Below, one piece after another: positions 1 to 10,944 of a stretch of 64,000 nt of DNA. The stretch is from Chalara sp. BL73. Lineage: Eukaryota > Ascomycota > Leotiomycetes > Helotiales. The DNA is taken from assembly GCA_918026815.1 (NCBI GenBank), contig CAKJVC010000150.1:1736001-1800000 (forward strand), in the 5' to 3' direction. The translations under genes and the position numbers were made by a program. Every line of letters starts with the position of its first letter. Within the stretch, counting starts at the first letter, position 1. The notes beneath the pieces were generated by a model. That model searched no databases and had not been told where the DNA came from. It saw only the letters and a program-made list of their open reading frames with translations.

Positions 1-751
1 TTGTTTGATTCTCTGTAGAAATTTTCGGGATGAGCGGTGGAGTCGATAGAGAGCATGGCGCTGATTGTCCAAAACCGGATATTGTGGGATAGAGGGGGCA
101 TTGTTTTGGGATCGTGGTTGAATGGAGGCATTGGGGAGCCTGTGAAAGAAGAGCCTCCTGGGTGGTCAGCGATCCCAAAACCGTAATTGATACTGTTAGA
201 GAAAGATTCTGAATATCCTCCATGCATTGGTAATTTGGCGTACCATGGTTCGGAAGCGGTTGGGCTTGTGCCTGGGGCAGTAGCAAGATTAGACGATGAC
301 TTTGAGAATGACAGTGCGGGAAGACCCAATGGAGGGGCCAATGATGTAGGTGTTGGCACTTCATCTTTCCCTCTGCCGCAGAACTCCTTGGGAGGGGTTA
401 GATTCGCGGGTAGTTTAGGAAGCAATGACATGGGCAGCTGTGATTGAGATTTTGCTGCTTTATCTAGGCATCTTCTAAAGTCGACTTTATCGGATCCGCC
501 ATGGGGCAGGGTGGTGGGGATGGTGGAGGTGACGTGCTCTTTATCTTGTTTCTTCATCTTGGATCTCATACCGCGGCCACAGTGTTTGGAGGAATTGACA
601 GTCGTCAATTCGTACTCGCCCGAGTCGTTGAGTTTGTAGTAATGCCATTGAAGGTCGTAACGACTGGGGGCATCGCACTGGTCTGATGCTTGAGGATCAC
701 AGAGGCTTGGAACAATAAATAAGTCTCGACAAGGCCTCCCAATAGTGTGAG
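1..751 (-). CDS. hypothetical protein, exon running off the left edge
   Basis: The minus strand is open without a stop from about 751 to the left edge (about 250 codons), in a frame rich in Ser, Pro and Asn with paired Cys (LCDPQASDQCDAP near the 5' side, KHCGRG further on). A plausible splice acceptor (TTAG before CTCACACT, at 752-755) opens the exon. The upstream exon could not be placed: the nearest GTGAGT donor would give an intron of only 21 bp. The 3' end lies outside the window. I do not recognise the family. Overlapping plus-strand open frames read worse (low-complexity Gly/Val) and I treat them as shadows. Confidence 0.5.
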
Positions 752-1736
752 CTAACTAGGACACATACTCACTGCCAATCAATGTTACACATATGCAAAG
801 GATAAGCCACTAGCCCCAATCGCCTATACCCCAGACACCCAATCTTGTGCAGTGGCTAAAAGTTAGCCCCTAAAAGGGCGGTTTTTTCCTGCGACATGCG
901 ACAAACTTTTTTGGGAATGGGCTTTCCCTTCTATTCAATGATATCATTGGCTTTCCGAATGTTAAATTGTAAGTTAACCAACTTCATATAAGCTTGTCGC
1001 AGCATCCAATCCTCTAGCAGAAGCTACAGTTCATGAAATGTGCGACTTAACTAGAGGGGCAATGTGAAAAGCCATATCGGGAATTAGTCAAGTCATCCTT
1101 GACCTTGGTTAACTCGACCATAGGGCTTAAACCAAACATCAAGTCGCCAGAGCTCTTCCGCTTTTGTAAGGAAGCACTCAGCCAACCCTCGAAAGCTCCA
1201 TCGTCAAAGCTAAACTAATCTCCGTAGGATTCCATCTCACCGTCATCACTCCAGCGGAGCAAGAAAGGCAGTGGGTCAGTACGTGGTATGACACGGCCAG
1301 AATCGTGGAGACTATGAAACTCCTCTAAAAGGCAACGAGGAGCTGGTGATTACATACTTCTGCTGCACGGCATCGGAGTGAACGCGCGAGCACCGACGGA
1401 TGCAGAAATGAAGATAGGAGTGGAACGGGAGAACATATTCTAAAAGAGCAACTGCTGGATATAAATCAGGGCCGGCAGACGTGGAGTGAACTTTTTGGCG
1501 GGCAAGAACCTCGTTCTCGTTCCCGCATTAATTGTATATGTTCAGTTGCACTTCGACCAGCGACCTGCCGTTTTAGGAATGCGAGCAGATGGTGGGCGGC
1601 TAGATGCTGATAATTATACACCTAAGTTTTCGGCCGTGGTTAAATTGTCCGGTTGATGGTTATCCAAGAGGCATATGAGAGATAGCCGAAATTCATCGAA
1701 CGACATCAGAAGCTGGAGACTCCCGGCCCTGCTCTT
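752..1736. other. no gene seen
   Basis: No frame longer than a few dozen codons reads like protein on either strand. The stretch may include the 5' exon and promoter of the minus-strand gene ending at the left edge. No repeat with clear termini was seen. Confidence 0.4.
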
Positions 1737-2072
1737 TTAGCACATGGTATATCTACATCGAGCTAAACTAATTTCACTCTTTGATTGATGTGGTTCTGCT
1801 ACTCCAGGTTCTATTTCTACTACCTCGTTCTTCAGGTCGGGTGAAATGTCCAACTGACCTTTTGTATAGCTGGATTCTGCAGAATTTTCTAGCGTCGCGT
1901 CCAGATCGTGTGAGTCTTCTAGAACGAGAATGGTATCCTCTATTTTATTGCACGGGCTTGACGCTGGTGGTCCACCTTCACCCCCTCCCGAGTCTATCAC
2001 ATCCATATCATCCAGCTCCCAGCTGAAGTTTCTTCTAGGATTGTAAGAGCTTGAGCGTTCGCTTCATAGCCC
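1737..2072 (-). pseudogene. truncated coding relic abutting an LTR
   Basis: A minus-strand frame of about 100 codons reads like real protein (acidic, Ser-rich: ERSSSYNPRRNFSWELDD, then IEDTILVLEDSHDLD) and ends at a stop at 1737. Its 5' side stops within a few bases of the solo LTR at 2076, and the frame hits a TGA there, so the gene looks cut by the insertion or already decayed. I do not recognise the family. It may belong to the same decayed locus as the relic on the far side of the LTR (2590-4519), which has the same orientation. Confidence 0.4.
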
Positions 2073-2075
2073 GAC

Positions 2076-2440
2076 TGTCACGGAGTAAACCAAAGCTGTA
2101 GAATAGTCAATCGGGTGAGCGAAGTGATATAATACTGTTGTAGAACACACGCTTGTAAAGGACAAAATAAGGTGTCACGGAGAAGTGGGTCCGCATGCGC
2201 TCATGAGCGTGCGACCCACTTTTCCTAGGCTATAAGAGTCTACCTGGCTTGATCTCTAGTTCTACAAGTAAGAATACACACATGCCCTCATGAACTAGAA
2301 CCGAGCTCTGGCGGGACGAGCGAGCTGCTCCGTGACATAAGGGGAACGCTCAGGTCCCATACAGCTTGAATGCGCGCTAAGCATACTAGCTGTATAAAGA
2401 AAGCCAAAATGAACCTCAGCTGCTAGCATTCCCCGTGACA
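2076..2440 (-). mobile_element. solo LTR (family A) carrying a nested LTR
   Basis: In minus orientation the element starts TGTCACGGGGAATGC at 2440 and ends in ...TTACTCCGTGACA at 2076. Removing the nested LTR and one copy of its duplication (165+5 bp) leaves 195 bp, exactly the length of the copy at 52486-52680, with clear sequence similarity throughout (e.g. TATTATATCACTTCGCTCAC). The flanking 5-mers CCGAC (2071-2075) and CCGTC (2441-2445) match at 4 of 5 positions, consistent with an old, eroded target duplication. No internal retrotransposon genes remain. Confidence 0.85.
2173..2337 (+). mobile_element. solo LTR (family B), 165 bp, inside LTR A
   Basis: Begins TGTCACGGAG and ends CTCCGTGACA, flanked by a perfect 5-bp duplication TAAGG (2168-2172 and 2338-2342). 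A TATA-like CTATAAGAG near position 60 of the element suggests plus orientation. It interrupts the older LTR at 2076-2440, so it inserted later. Confidence 0.9.
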
Positions 2441-2589
2441 CCGTCATATACCCTGCCAAAGATACCATTTTGCTGGTCGGCATATGCGCGGTTAACTGTC
2501 CGTGTGCCGCACGTTTGCTGCTTCAGGTACATGTTCTACTTCCCGCTCGAGATTTCTATGCGATGGAGACCGGAGGCTATGTAGGTCAG

Positions 2590-4519
2590 ACTAGAAGGCG
2601 CTTCGAGTACTTATCGGTAGCAGCCTTCTCGTCCATGAGGCAGCGAGGGCTCTCGGCTGATGTGGCCGCCATTTTTAGAGCACGAAATGCTTTCTGGACT
2701 TTGCTGTGTTCATCTGTCATGAACGAGTATCCGACTTTCCAAACGACCAAGTTATCATGGATTTGATCAAGGTTGGCGTCTGGTTTGAGGCAGTACATCA
2801 GCTGCTCCATCGTCCCCTCTGCTTCTTTGGCGTTTCCAGAACGAGGGTGCCATACGCTTCCTCAGTCGTCCGCCACGTAGACGTGACCTTCCCTCCTTCC
2901 CCCAGCCTCAGTTCGTTGCCCTTGAAGAGCAGGTCAAGCATGGCATCCAGAAGGTATGGGCTCCCGTGTCGGACGTACTTTGTCCTGATGTAATGAAGCC
3001 TATCTAGAAGGTTAGGGTACTGGGTTCGCCATGCTTCTGGCTGGTCAAGGCCAGTTAAACCTACGTAAGCCCTCTCTGCCAGGGCATACTCTAAAGAAGA
3101 GCAGTCGCGACATCAATACTAACCCGGCGAGAATGGTGGTGAAGGCGCACGGCGCCTTCCGGAAATATGTCTTCTCATTGATCCCCGGAACCCAACGAAG
3201 TGCATCACCATGCAATCCTTATGACTGCCACCTGGGTGTAGGGCCGTGAGGAGATTGATCGATATGTCAAATAGCTGTACTGCCAAAACATCACGAGTAC
3301 TATCGTCCGTCAACTCCAGCTCCCAGGCCACAGTCAGTCGTTCGGCTACCTCTTCCGAGTACACCCAGCCGTAGACCTTGTCTCTATCGCGTTGATCAAA
3401 GTGATGCACGCGGAAGAGGTAAGAGACTAGCTGTCTCCAGGCACGGAAGTACTTGCCCAGAGAACTCTGCCGCTAACATCGCTTGAACGCGTTGGCGTAG
3501 CAGCTATCATCGACGCTGTTGATCCAACGCGCAACTGGCGTCTCCGTCGTGTCCAAGGTGAACAAGCACCGCTCGAACATCTGCTGCAGCGTTAGCATAA
3601 TGGCATGAAGCCTCTATTCGAACTGTCCATCCCACCGTATCGTGACGCCGTGGTATGTTCCCACCGCCGGGCCGGCGCGCCGGCTCTTGGGCGAAACAGA
3701 AGGCGGCTTCTTGGTGATGGTGAGAGTATTGAGCAATCTCCATTGACCCTCGTCGGCCACTTGGCGTGATGTTTGAGCCAGGGCGTGCTTTCATCTCGAC
3801 CCTTGGCATCATCTTCTTGCTAGCTCCATCTCCTTTCTTCCTCCCGTTCCACGTCCTCTTCCGCTTCCGTCGCTTCGATCACTCATTCGTAGGCTGTCTT
3901 CTGTGTCGGTAGTGTTTCATGCCGCACAACGCCGCCGACGATCCAGTAGCAATCACGCGTGTAGTTCACCTACCTCTAAACTCTCACCTCATCTACGGTG
4001 TCCTGCCGGCCTCTTCGAGTGCTCCTTCTCGACGTGCGCCTTCAGAACGACCTCTTCCTTCGGCGTACCTCGTAGGTATGGGTAGGTGCGATACCGCATG
4101 CCATTGAGGATGGGCACGAAGGAAACAGCCTCGGAGCTATGGGGAAGCACTGCCAGCCCTACGAGTCGCCTTCGGCTGGAACGGCCTGGGCAGCATTGAA
4201 AATGGGCTGCCGTATTGCCGGCGGCAGCTTGTGGTCTGGGTTGAGACGCAAGTGGTTCTTGAGTTCGCTAGGTGGTATGGCGGAGTTGTGCGGGAAGGTA
4301 AATGATACCCTCACCAAGGGACTGCGACCTGAAACTCATGGCTTCCAGGGACAGGGCTCTGTGAGATAGGTATGTGCTTGAAAGGGTAGCAATTGGCAGA
4401 CGCGATTGTGTATCTACCATGCCTTGATGCAGGCATGAGCCCCGTGCGCTAGTGTAGCCTTGCTGAGGATGAGTGGGGAAGTTTAGCGCGACGGATGGGA
4501 AAGCTAACCACGTTTGCAA
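2590..4519 (-). pseudogene. decayed large gene, tentatively telomere-linked-helicase type N-region
   Basis: Minus-strand coding segments in shifting frames suggest one decayed gene. They include WELELTDDSTRDVLAVQLFD (about 3119-3409), a run with YVRHGSPYLLDAMLDLL (about 2800-3020) and YCLKPDANLDQIHDNL (about 2586-2810). Between them lie stops and frame changes, so no intact protein can be made. Spacing and motifs (a W-x-Q/L-rich block, then a long helical block, then a GSxxxxDAMLDL block) recall the non-helicase N-terminal part of large fungal RecQ/telomere-linked-helicase ORFs. This is by eye and weak. An alternative is an unrelated large fungal hypothetical protein. The 3' end is lost next to the nested LTRs. 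Confidence 0.4.
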
Positions 4520-4855
4520 TTGAGGGTTTAATATTACTCATAGTAGGAGAACTGTTAGGGTCGAGGCGCAATCACCCTGGAGGAGATGACTACGGCGACT
4601 CGTCGCAGGTCGCAGTGCAATTTGGGGGAAGTTTGTGGCCTCGAACGGCCTCCCCTTGAAGGTACCAAAGTATAATGTTGTACTAAATATAGAGACCAGG
4701 GGCAAACAGGGTGGGGTGGCAAGATCGGGGACTCAAGACAGATCGATCTGGGACTCGGGTTGTTAAGATACCGCTGACTGGTGTGGGGGGAAATCTACAA
4801 ACGATGCTCTGGGCGGACGGTGATTAGATTGCCACGAGGTCAGTGCGTACAGTAG

Positions 4856-4990
4856 GTGCAAAAAGTGACCGGACCCCTTGCTGGCGTGACTATATATACG
4901 CAGTCTCAGTGCTGCAGTTTTTAATGTACGCATTTTACTCCCCTGAAGCAACTGCGCTAGCAGGGGGGATTTGTCACTTTTTGCACCCTG
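4856..4990. mobile_element. hAT-like MITE, 135 bp
   Basis: Inverted ends GTGCAAAAAGTGAC (left) and GTCACTTTTTGCACCCTG (right) continue inward with matching CCCCTTGCTGGC/GCTAGCAGGGG. The element is bracketed by a perfect 8-bp duplication TACAGTAG (4848-4855 and 4991-4998), the size typical of hAT insertions. The right terminus reads CAGGG inward, as hAT ends do; the left end has lost about 4 bases. No coding capacity. Confidence 0.8.
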
Positions 4991-5724
4991 TACAGTAGGC
5001 GTGGAAAAGGCTGGTTGTAGCGGAATCCTTTGCCCCTAGAGCATCTTGCCTCTTCAGAGATCATTATGGATGCCATCTCACAACCCGAAATTCCAAGAGC
5101 ACGCCACGTTACTTTATTTTTTAAGAATTTCCGAGCAAGATATACATGATTTTTCTTCAGCTAGAAACATCGTGACACATTTATAACTCGATTCTTTGAA
5201 TAAGGTTAATTATGATGGAGTGTTTGGAGCATTGTATACCCTTTCTCCCCTTAGTTTGTTGGTTTGTGCGCAAGGGGAGTAGAGAGGCGGAAGAACCGAG
5301 GCACAAAACAAAGGCCGAAACAGTATCATTTCAGCTGGCAGCAGAGCAGCCACAATTCATGCACACCATAGAATTGGCTCATGTTCATCCAATTTGTCAG
5401 ATGGCAGGCGGGCTTATTGGATGATGCCCCAGCGATCGGTCAACCTTATCTCAAGCCTCCTCCGGCGTATCAAATTAGTATACTTCTCCTAATTTCAATC
5501 ATAAAAAGATATCAGACTTTTCTCCTATAAAAGTTGAGTAGATATAAGAGCCGACCTGCGTTCCAATAGATTTAGTGGGGGGATCAAAATCAGAAAAGAG
5601 TGGTGGGAATCATGGAGATTTAGTATTGTTTTAGAAAATTATTTACTTTAATGCATGGCACAGCTTTGAGGGACACACCACCCGTTTGTACCGGAGTGGC
5701 GAATTGGTCCGGGCCAGCCAGGAC

Positions 5725-5967
5725 CTACTACTATCCTCCCCCCTAAATAGAGGTTAAATGGTGGGCTCTATGGGTACTGCCAAGAGCTTTTGTCGCCAGT
5801 CAAGTTAAGAGTTTGACTTTTCTGCCCCATCGCTGCTGGCCGTGCAAGAAGGAAAAATGGGCATTAAGTGGATTTTGCAAGGAGCCGCAAGGGCTTATAG
5901 CCATTCAGAAGCAGCAATACCCATGGAGCCCACCCTTTAACCTCTATTTAGGGGGGAGGAGTAGTAG
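5725..5967. repeat. foldback inverted repeat
   Basis: A 50-bp block at about 5725-5779 containing CCTCCCCCCTAAATAGAGG recurs inverted at about 5915-5967 with only a few mismatches (…CCTCTATTTAGGGGGGAGG…). A looser outer similarity (GTGGCGAATTGG at about 5696 against CCAATT-like sequence near 6010) suggests a longer eroded foldback or MITE of about 330 bp. No target duplication was found. Confidence 0.6.
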
Positions 5968-6242
5968 AGAGAGCTTTGACAAGGCACCAGCAGGCTTGCA
6001 AGGATCCAAGAATTGGCGGACCACTTTTGGTGCATGACGACCAGTTCCATTCGACGGCTATTATTTAGGAGGATGGTCGATGTGCTGCGACAGAGTGTGG
6101 GAGGTGGCCGTGGAATCATTAAAGTACCTCCCGCTCAGAACATACGTACGGGCAACCTCTAGGATTCATTCATTCTGCCTTTTTTTGCATGCGACTTTTA
6201 ATTATTTAGTCTCCTTCTCCATAGAAGGATCATTGAAACGCT

Positions 6243-8902
6243 ATGTCGGATCATACTGTGCTATGGCAAGAGTGGGAGGGACGTATCGTCCCTAGAGCCT
6301 TTTCTGTTGGATATGTTGTGCTATCATATGCGGTCAGCTATGTCGGGGCATGGACAACATTGGAGCTTATAAACCGCAGGACTTCCGGGAGAGGCTTGTA
6401 TAATTGGTAAGTGAGATCAAGTAGTCCGGCTGTCAGCTCAAGCCAACAGCACCCTCTAGGTATCTTCTCGTCAGCTCGTCGGTTTCCATGGGAGGCATTG
6501 CTATTTGGTGTATGCACTACATCAGCAACCGTGCGATTGTGCTTGGGGATGCCGACTTCGCAGTACAGATCGCATACAGCCCTGGATATACAGCCTTATC
6601 CTTCTTCGTTCCAATCACGGTGCTTCTTGTTGCTTTCATAGCCGTAGGATCGGACGACCGAGTCAGCATTATTCGCGTAGCGGTCGGGGGAGCACTGGCT
6701 GGACTCGCTATTTGTGGAATGCATTATCTTGGCCAAGCTGGCATTTCGAACTATACTTGTGTTTACAGGGTTGGGAATGTTGTAGGATCTGCGATCATTG
6801 CTGTCGTTGCAAGTATCGTAGCGCTATCTGTGTTTTTTGTTCTTCGTGCCGCCTGGACGAATTCTTGGTGGAAAAGGGCTTTTTGCGCGATCATTCTTGC
6901 TAGCGCCGTGTTTGGAATGCATTGGACGGCATCTATCGGCACGTATTATCGCCTCAAGCAAGGCGATGCTTCTTTATCCCACAGTATATCGCGGGATTTG
7001 ACTGTTATCGTCGTCATTGTTTTGGTATATTCGCTTTCCTCTGCTTCTATACACGTTATACTGACATGGAATAGTCTATTACAGCCTGCTTTATCCTGTT
7101 CGTTTTTGCGATACTCGCTCAGAGGAGAAGGTCACGCTCTGCCAATAGAGCTCAGCATGTTGTTCTAGCTTCAGTTATTTTTGACGAGCATGGAAGGCTT
7201 TTAGTAACACCAGAAGGTTTTCTGCCGAACCAGAAAGTTACGACCTCACATATCAAGCAGGTATACCAACGTTACTATCCTTTTCTACTGCCATGTGCTA
7301 ACTAACACTTAGCTTCTTCCCGAAGAATTTGGGGTTTCACATCCCGTTTTCCAGTGGATTTTTCGAATTACTCGCAACTGGAGTAGCGTTTCTAGCCTTT
7401 TACCCGGTATGCGTAATCATTTGAACCGTGCCTCGATTCAAATAGAATCTCGACCGACGTTAGAATCTGCAGTCAATGGTGAAGCTGAGACTACCAACGA
7501 CTACTCGATTATTTTCCGTGAACTTTTCTGCATCGCTGCAGCCGATTTAGCAGAGCAGCTGAATGAGCCTTTGGAGAATATAGGTATTCTTTACGACGAG
7601 ATACTCGGGACTGGTCAGGAAATATCGTCAAAGTCGAACCCTCAATGGGCCTCGCTCGAAAGCACCGACGATTTGGAGAACCATGGCCCGGCTATGCTCG
7701 GCAAAGGCCAGCTCCTCTTTCTTGTCCGCCGTGCAGATAAAAAAGCAGCGGAGCGCCTCGCAGCCTCTGGCTACCGCTTCGCGGAAATTCCAAATGTTGC
7801 CTACATCATAGCCCGAAGTATGCATATCAAGAGCAACGATTTCCAAGGCAGCCTTTCTAGTATGCGCGAATACTCTAGTGACACGCATATTCTAGGCCCC
7901 GGCGTTTACATTGCCTGTTTCGCCATCCGGGCGAGCATCCGTGGTAGCTTCGACGTTATTGTCCGCAAAAATACCAGGAACCAACTTCCTACTATACGGT
8001 TGCCAATTAGCAACTTGAACAACTGGCAGATCGCTTACTTGGCTCAGCTAGATGGCTTTTCTGTTACAACATGCCTGAAGTTCCTGAAGGAGAAATCAGC
8101 GAGCTCCGAGGTCACGAAGAGGGAACAGAGTTTTGCTACACAACTGTATAATGCGCTCTTGGAATTGAAAGAAGACATTAATGAAACGCTTTTCGATGAT
8201 GCTCTTCTTGTCGGAAGACCTATCTCGGCACCCTGTTATGGATCCGGCAGGGATGCGAAGCCAGCTCAAGCGACGCTCATCGCACTTCGAATTATTGTGC
8301 CTATCCAATTTCGTGCCCAAAGCCCTAAACTTAAGTTCACTCCCCTTAGCTTCTTTAGAACGCAACAGTACGTGTATAGACACAGTCCAGATCACGCACG
8401 CTTTGCACGTAAGATCCATAAGGAATTTGGACCGATTCTGAATAAGAGGAGATTGAGTGTCAAGGATGATGAGAAAGCGTTGAAGAGTGCGAAGTCTCTA
8501 AGGAAGTTTCCGCGGAGGCTAAAGTTGAGCCCGAGGGTGGCAGGTGTTTCGATGCCTGCGGAAGAACCGAGAGCTCAGACTATGGGCCTAAATCTGAGGT
8601 TCTGGAATAGGCCATCGAGCGGAGAGCCGAAGGCTCTACCAATGGTCACTTTGGATAATGTTTCTGATATACAGTTGGTAGAAATGCAGACGTTCGGGGG
8701 GATTATGGTTAGCCAGGAGGTTAGCGTTGATGTTAGAGATATTGAGGAAGACGGAGGCGGTGATGATGAACCTAGTGGGACTGATGCTGGTGAGAGGCAG
8801 CATATGCAGATGGGGACGACTGGCATGGCAATGAAAGAGGTGGACGATTCTGAGAGTTATGTAGATATATTGTTGGCTATTTCAACTGCGGCAAGTCGAT
8901 AA
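6243..8902 (+). CDS. MHYT-domain integral membrane signalling protein
   Basis: Four exons, 6243-6406, 6460-7024, 7075-7260 and 7313-8902, give 834 aa with all phases consistent (introns 53, 50 and 52 bp). The N-terminal third is the MHYT sensor module: seven hydrophobic segments with three conserved motifs CMHYI, GMHYL and GMHWT at about residues 72, 142 and 208, which in bacterial MHYT proteins are proposed to bind metal near the outer membrane face. The remaining 550 residues are soluble, Ser- and charge-rich, with no domain I can name; fungal members share this layout. The start MSDHTVLWQEWEG is chosen because it precedes the first conserved segment with no earlier in-frame ATG needed. A solo LTR begins 18 bp after the stop codon. 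Function in fungi is not established; sensing of O2, CO or NO is an inference from bacterial work. Confidence 0.93.
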
Positions 8903-8919
8903 GGCAAGAGCCGGTTCAC

Positions 8920-9093
8920 TGTCACGGCACGAGCTGTGGATCTACAGATACAGAGGTCAGCGGTGGTACTATACGAGAATCTATAGCTGAGGAAGGAAGA
9001 AGGAGCTCGAGGAGAGCAAGCTATATATACACGAGGCGCTCGGAGAGCTCGCCTAGTATGGGTCACGTGTGCTCGGGAGCCCGCTACGTGACA
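8920..9093 (-). mobile_element. solo LTR, 174 bp, with TTCAC duplication
   Basis: TGTCACGG...CTACGTGACA flanked by a perfect 5-bp duplication TTCAC (8915-8919, 9094-9098). Read on the minus strand it contains GTGTATATATAGC, a good TATA box, so the LTR is taken as minus oriented. It sits in the 3' flank of the MHYT gene and differs from families A, B and C. Confidence 0.9.
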
Positions 9094-9484
9094 TTCACTA
9101 GGTTAATACGTGACGAACAAAATCAAGTGATTATCATGTTGGTGTCTAGAGAGCTCCGACGCCGCTACTAGATTGCAAGCACAGATCTTTAGCATGCCGC
9201 CAGCGAGCACTGCATGCTAGACTTAATATGATTGGATATAATGTAGCATTGTTGGTACGAGTGAATAGCGCAACCCCCGCGACGCACCACCACATGGATA
9301 TATATTATAGCTTTTGTACTTGTACGTAGATTAGTACTATCATCAAGAACAAGTCAATCACCTACAACGAGCATACTAGCACTGCGCAGAGATCGCGGTG
9401 CTACGTGGCTAACCGGCTTGAGCGAATACAAGTTATCAAAACCAAAAAGTATCACTCACAGGGTGACACAAACAAGTACAGCTA

Positions 9485-9617
9485 AATCGTTATATATAAG
9501 GTTTTATCAAGTTAGGTAAAATAGTAGTTAAGATATAAACATCCCAAAATCGTGATTTTTGGTGTGTTTTTGAGTGGCTACGTTGATGATGCGGCCAGCT
9601 AAGTGATCGGATACGTT
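9485..9617. mobile_element. half copy of the pogo-related MITE
   Basis: Matches the right-hand end of the MITE at 46057-46484: shared blocks include AAGTTAGGTAAA, a near-palindromic AAAATCGTGATTTTTGGTGTG and GCGGCCAGCTAAGTGATC, ending in GATACGTTC where the full copy ends GGTACGTTA. The left inverted repeat is missing. Confidence 0.6.
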
Positions 9618-9682
9618 CGTTATACACTTATACTTAAATATACTTTTATTACTTAGCGGCCTAGCAACATGGATGCCGCTCG

Positions 9683-10944
9683 CTAGAGAGTGTAAACCAA
9701 CTTCTCTGCACTGATAGGTCGCATATGATCCTCCCTGTAACCAGCGTCTCTTCGCTTTGTTACCAATCCCGACAATAATGCAAGCCCATCTAGAGGAATT
9801 CTTTCTAGCCCACCAGGCATGTTGCGAACCGGGTTGGGTTGAAGCTTTGCTTTCCCAGCTGCTGCCTCACTGCCGAGAAACTGAAAGAATCTCGCGGCAA
9901 AGTGTCGCGCTTCCGGTTTTGCAGAGAAAACCAAGCCTAGATAGAAATGTTAAATGATCGAACTTATTTTTTCGGAGGATTATAATAACGAACCATCTCT
10001 GTAATCAACCTCCACTCCTAGTCCTTCCCAAACAGTGTCGTATATAGGCTGGATTTTGAGACCCGACAGATCAAATTGTCCACCGCCTGGGCTACGAAAG
10101 ATGTGAAATTTGCCATTTTGGGCAAGCGTGCTGTGAACCTTTTTAACCGTGTCGAATTCTGATATTGTATCGAGGGCGAAATGGACACCAGCCGCATCTG
10201 TAGCGGCTTGTACCTTGTCAGGCCAATCTGAATCGTGATAGTCAATCAACACGCTGTAATTGTACGGCGCTTGACTTAGAAATTTATGATTCGAGGCACT
10301 CGCTGTGCCGATGAGCCGGAACTTCCTATCCGATACCCGGGCCGCGAAATGGACCAACTGAGCGGCGAATTGGCCCAGAGAGGTAGAAGATCCATAGATC
10401 AAAATATTGATGATATCTCCGGTCGGGACCGTTCCGGTTGAAAATGGGCTAGGAAGCTTGAGTCGGTCAAAAAGCGCTTGAGCTGCGGTCAAGCTACACA
10501 TGCTAACAGTCGAAGCAGCCTGGAGACTAATTGTGTCCGGAACAACCCACAACAGGTCATATGGAGCAATGACGTACTCGGCGAAAGCGCCAGGGCGATC
10601 ATTCACAGACGAGGCTATCGATCGTTTAGGCATTGGCACACCTACGTTAGGCAAAAGTGATACTGACCTCCTTGATGAAATCCGGCAACACGGGCTCCGC
10701 TTTGAACTCGTGGATCATGTAGTAGGGCAATTTCCTTGCTTGCCTTAACCACAACCCCCGCAAAGTCTGTGCCAACTACCCGTCGATCCTGGGCAGCGAT
10801 AGGCGACGACACGTAAAATTCATCAACCGGATTGAGCGAAACCGCGTGTACTTTAATGAGCACTTCACCTGGTCCAGGGTCTGGAACGGGAACCTCCTCA
10901 ACGGCAACAACTCTAGTGGACGGGATAAGTATTAGTGCCTTCAT
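9683..10944 (-). CDS. zinc-type MDR oxidoreductase / trans-enoyl reductase-like
   Basis: Three exons on the minus strand (10668-10944, 9994-10614, 9683-9936) encode 383 aa; introns are 53 and 57 bp and phases agree. The N-terminal GroES-like fold has VLIKVHAVSLNPVDEF and VVGTDFAGVV (residues about 28-65). A Rossmann segment reads IYGSSTSLGQFAAQL (about 160-174). The C-terminus NPVRNMPGGLERI...MRPISAEKLVY is the signature of the medium-chain dehydrogenase/reductase branch that includes stand-alone trans-enoyl reductases of fungal polyketide pathways (NADPH-dependent reduction of an enoyl or quinone substrate). Catalytic-zinc ligands are not seen, as usual in this branch. The second donor is GTTCGT, weaker than the others. 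No polyketide synthase lies nearby, so a role in secondary metabolism is only possible; a general quinone/enone reductase is as likely. Confidence 0.93.

Larger units (their letters stand above)
4520..6242. other. intergenic, two inverted-repeat elements, no gene
   Basis: Apart from the MITE at 4856-4990 and the foldback structure at 5725-5967 (listed separately), no reading frame on either strand looks like protein. The right part (about 6100-6242) should hold the promoter of the MHYT gene. Confidence 0.5.
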
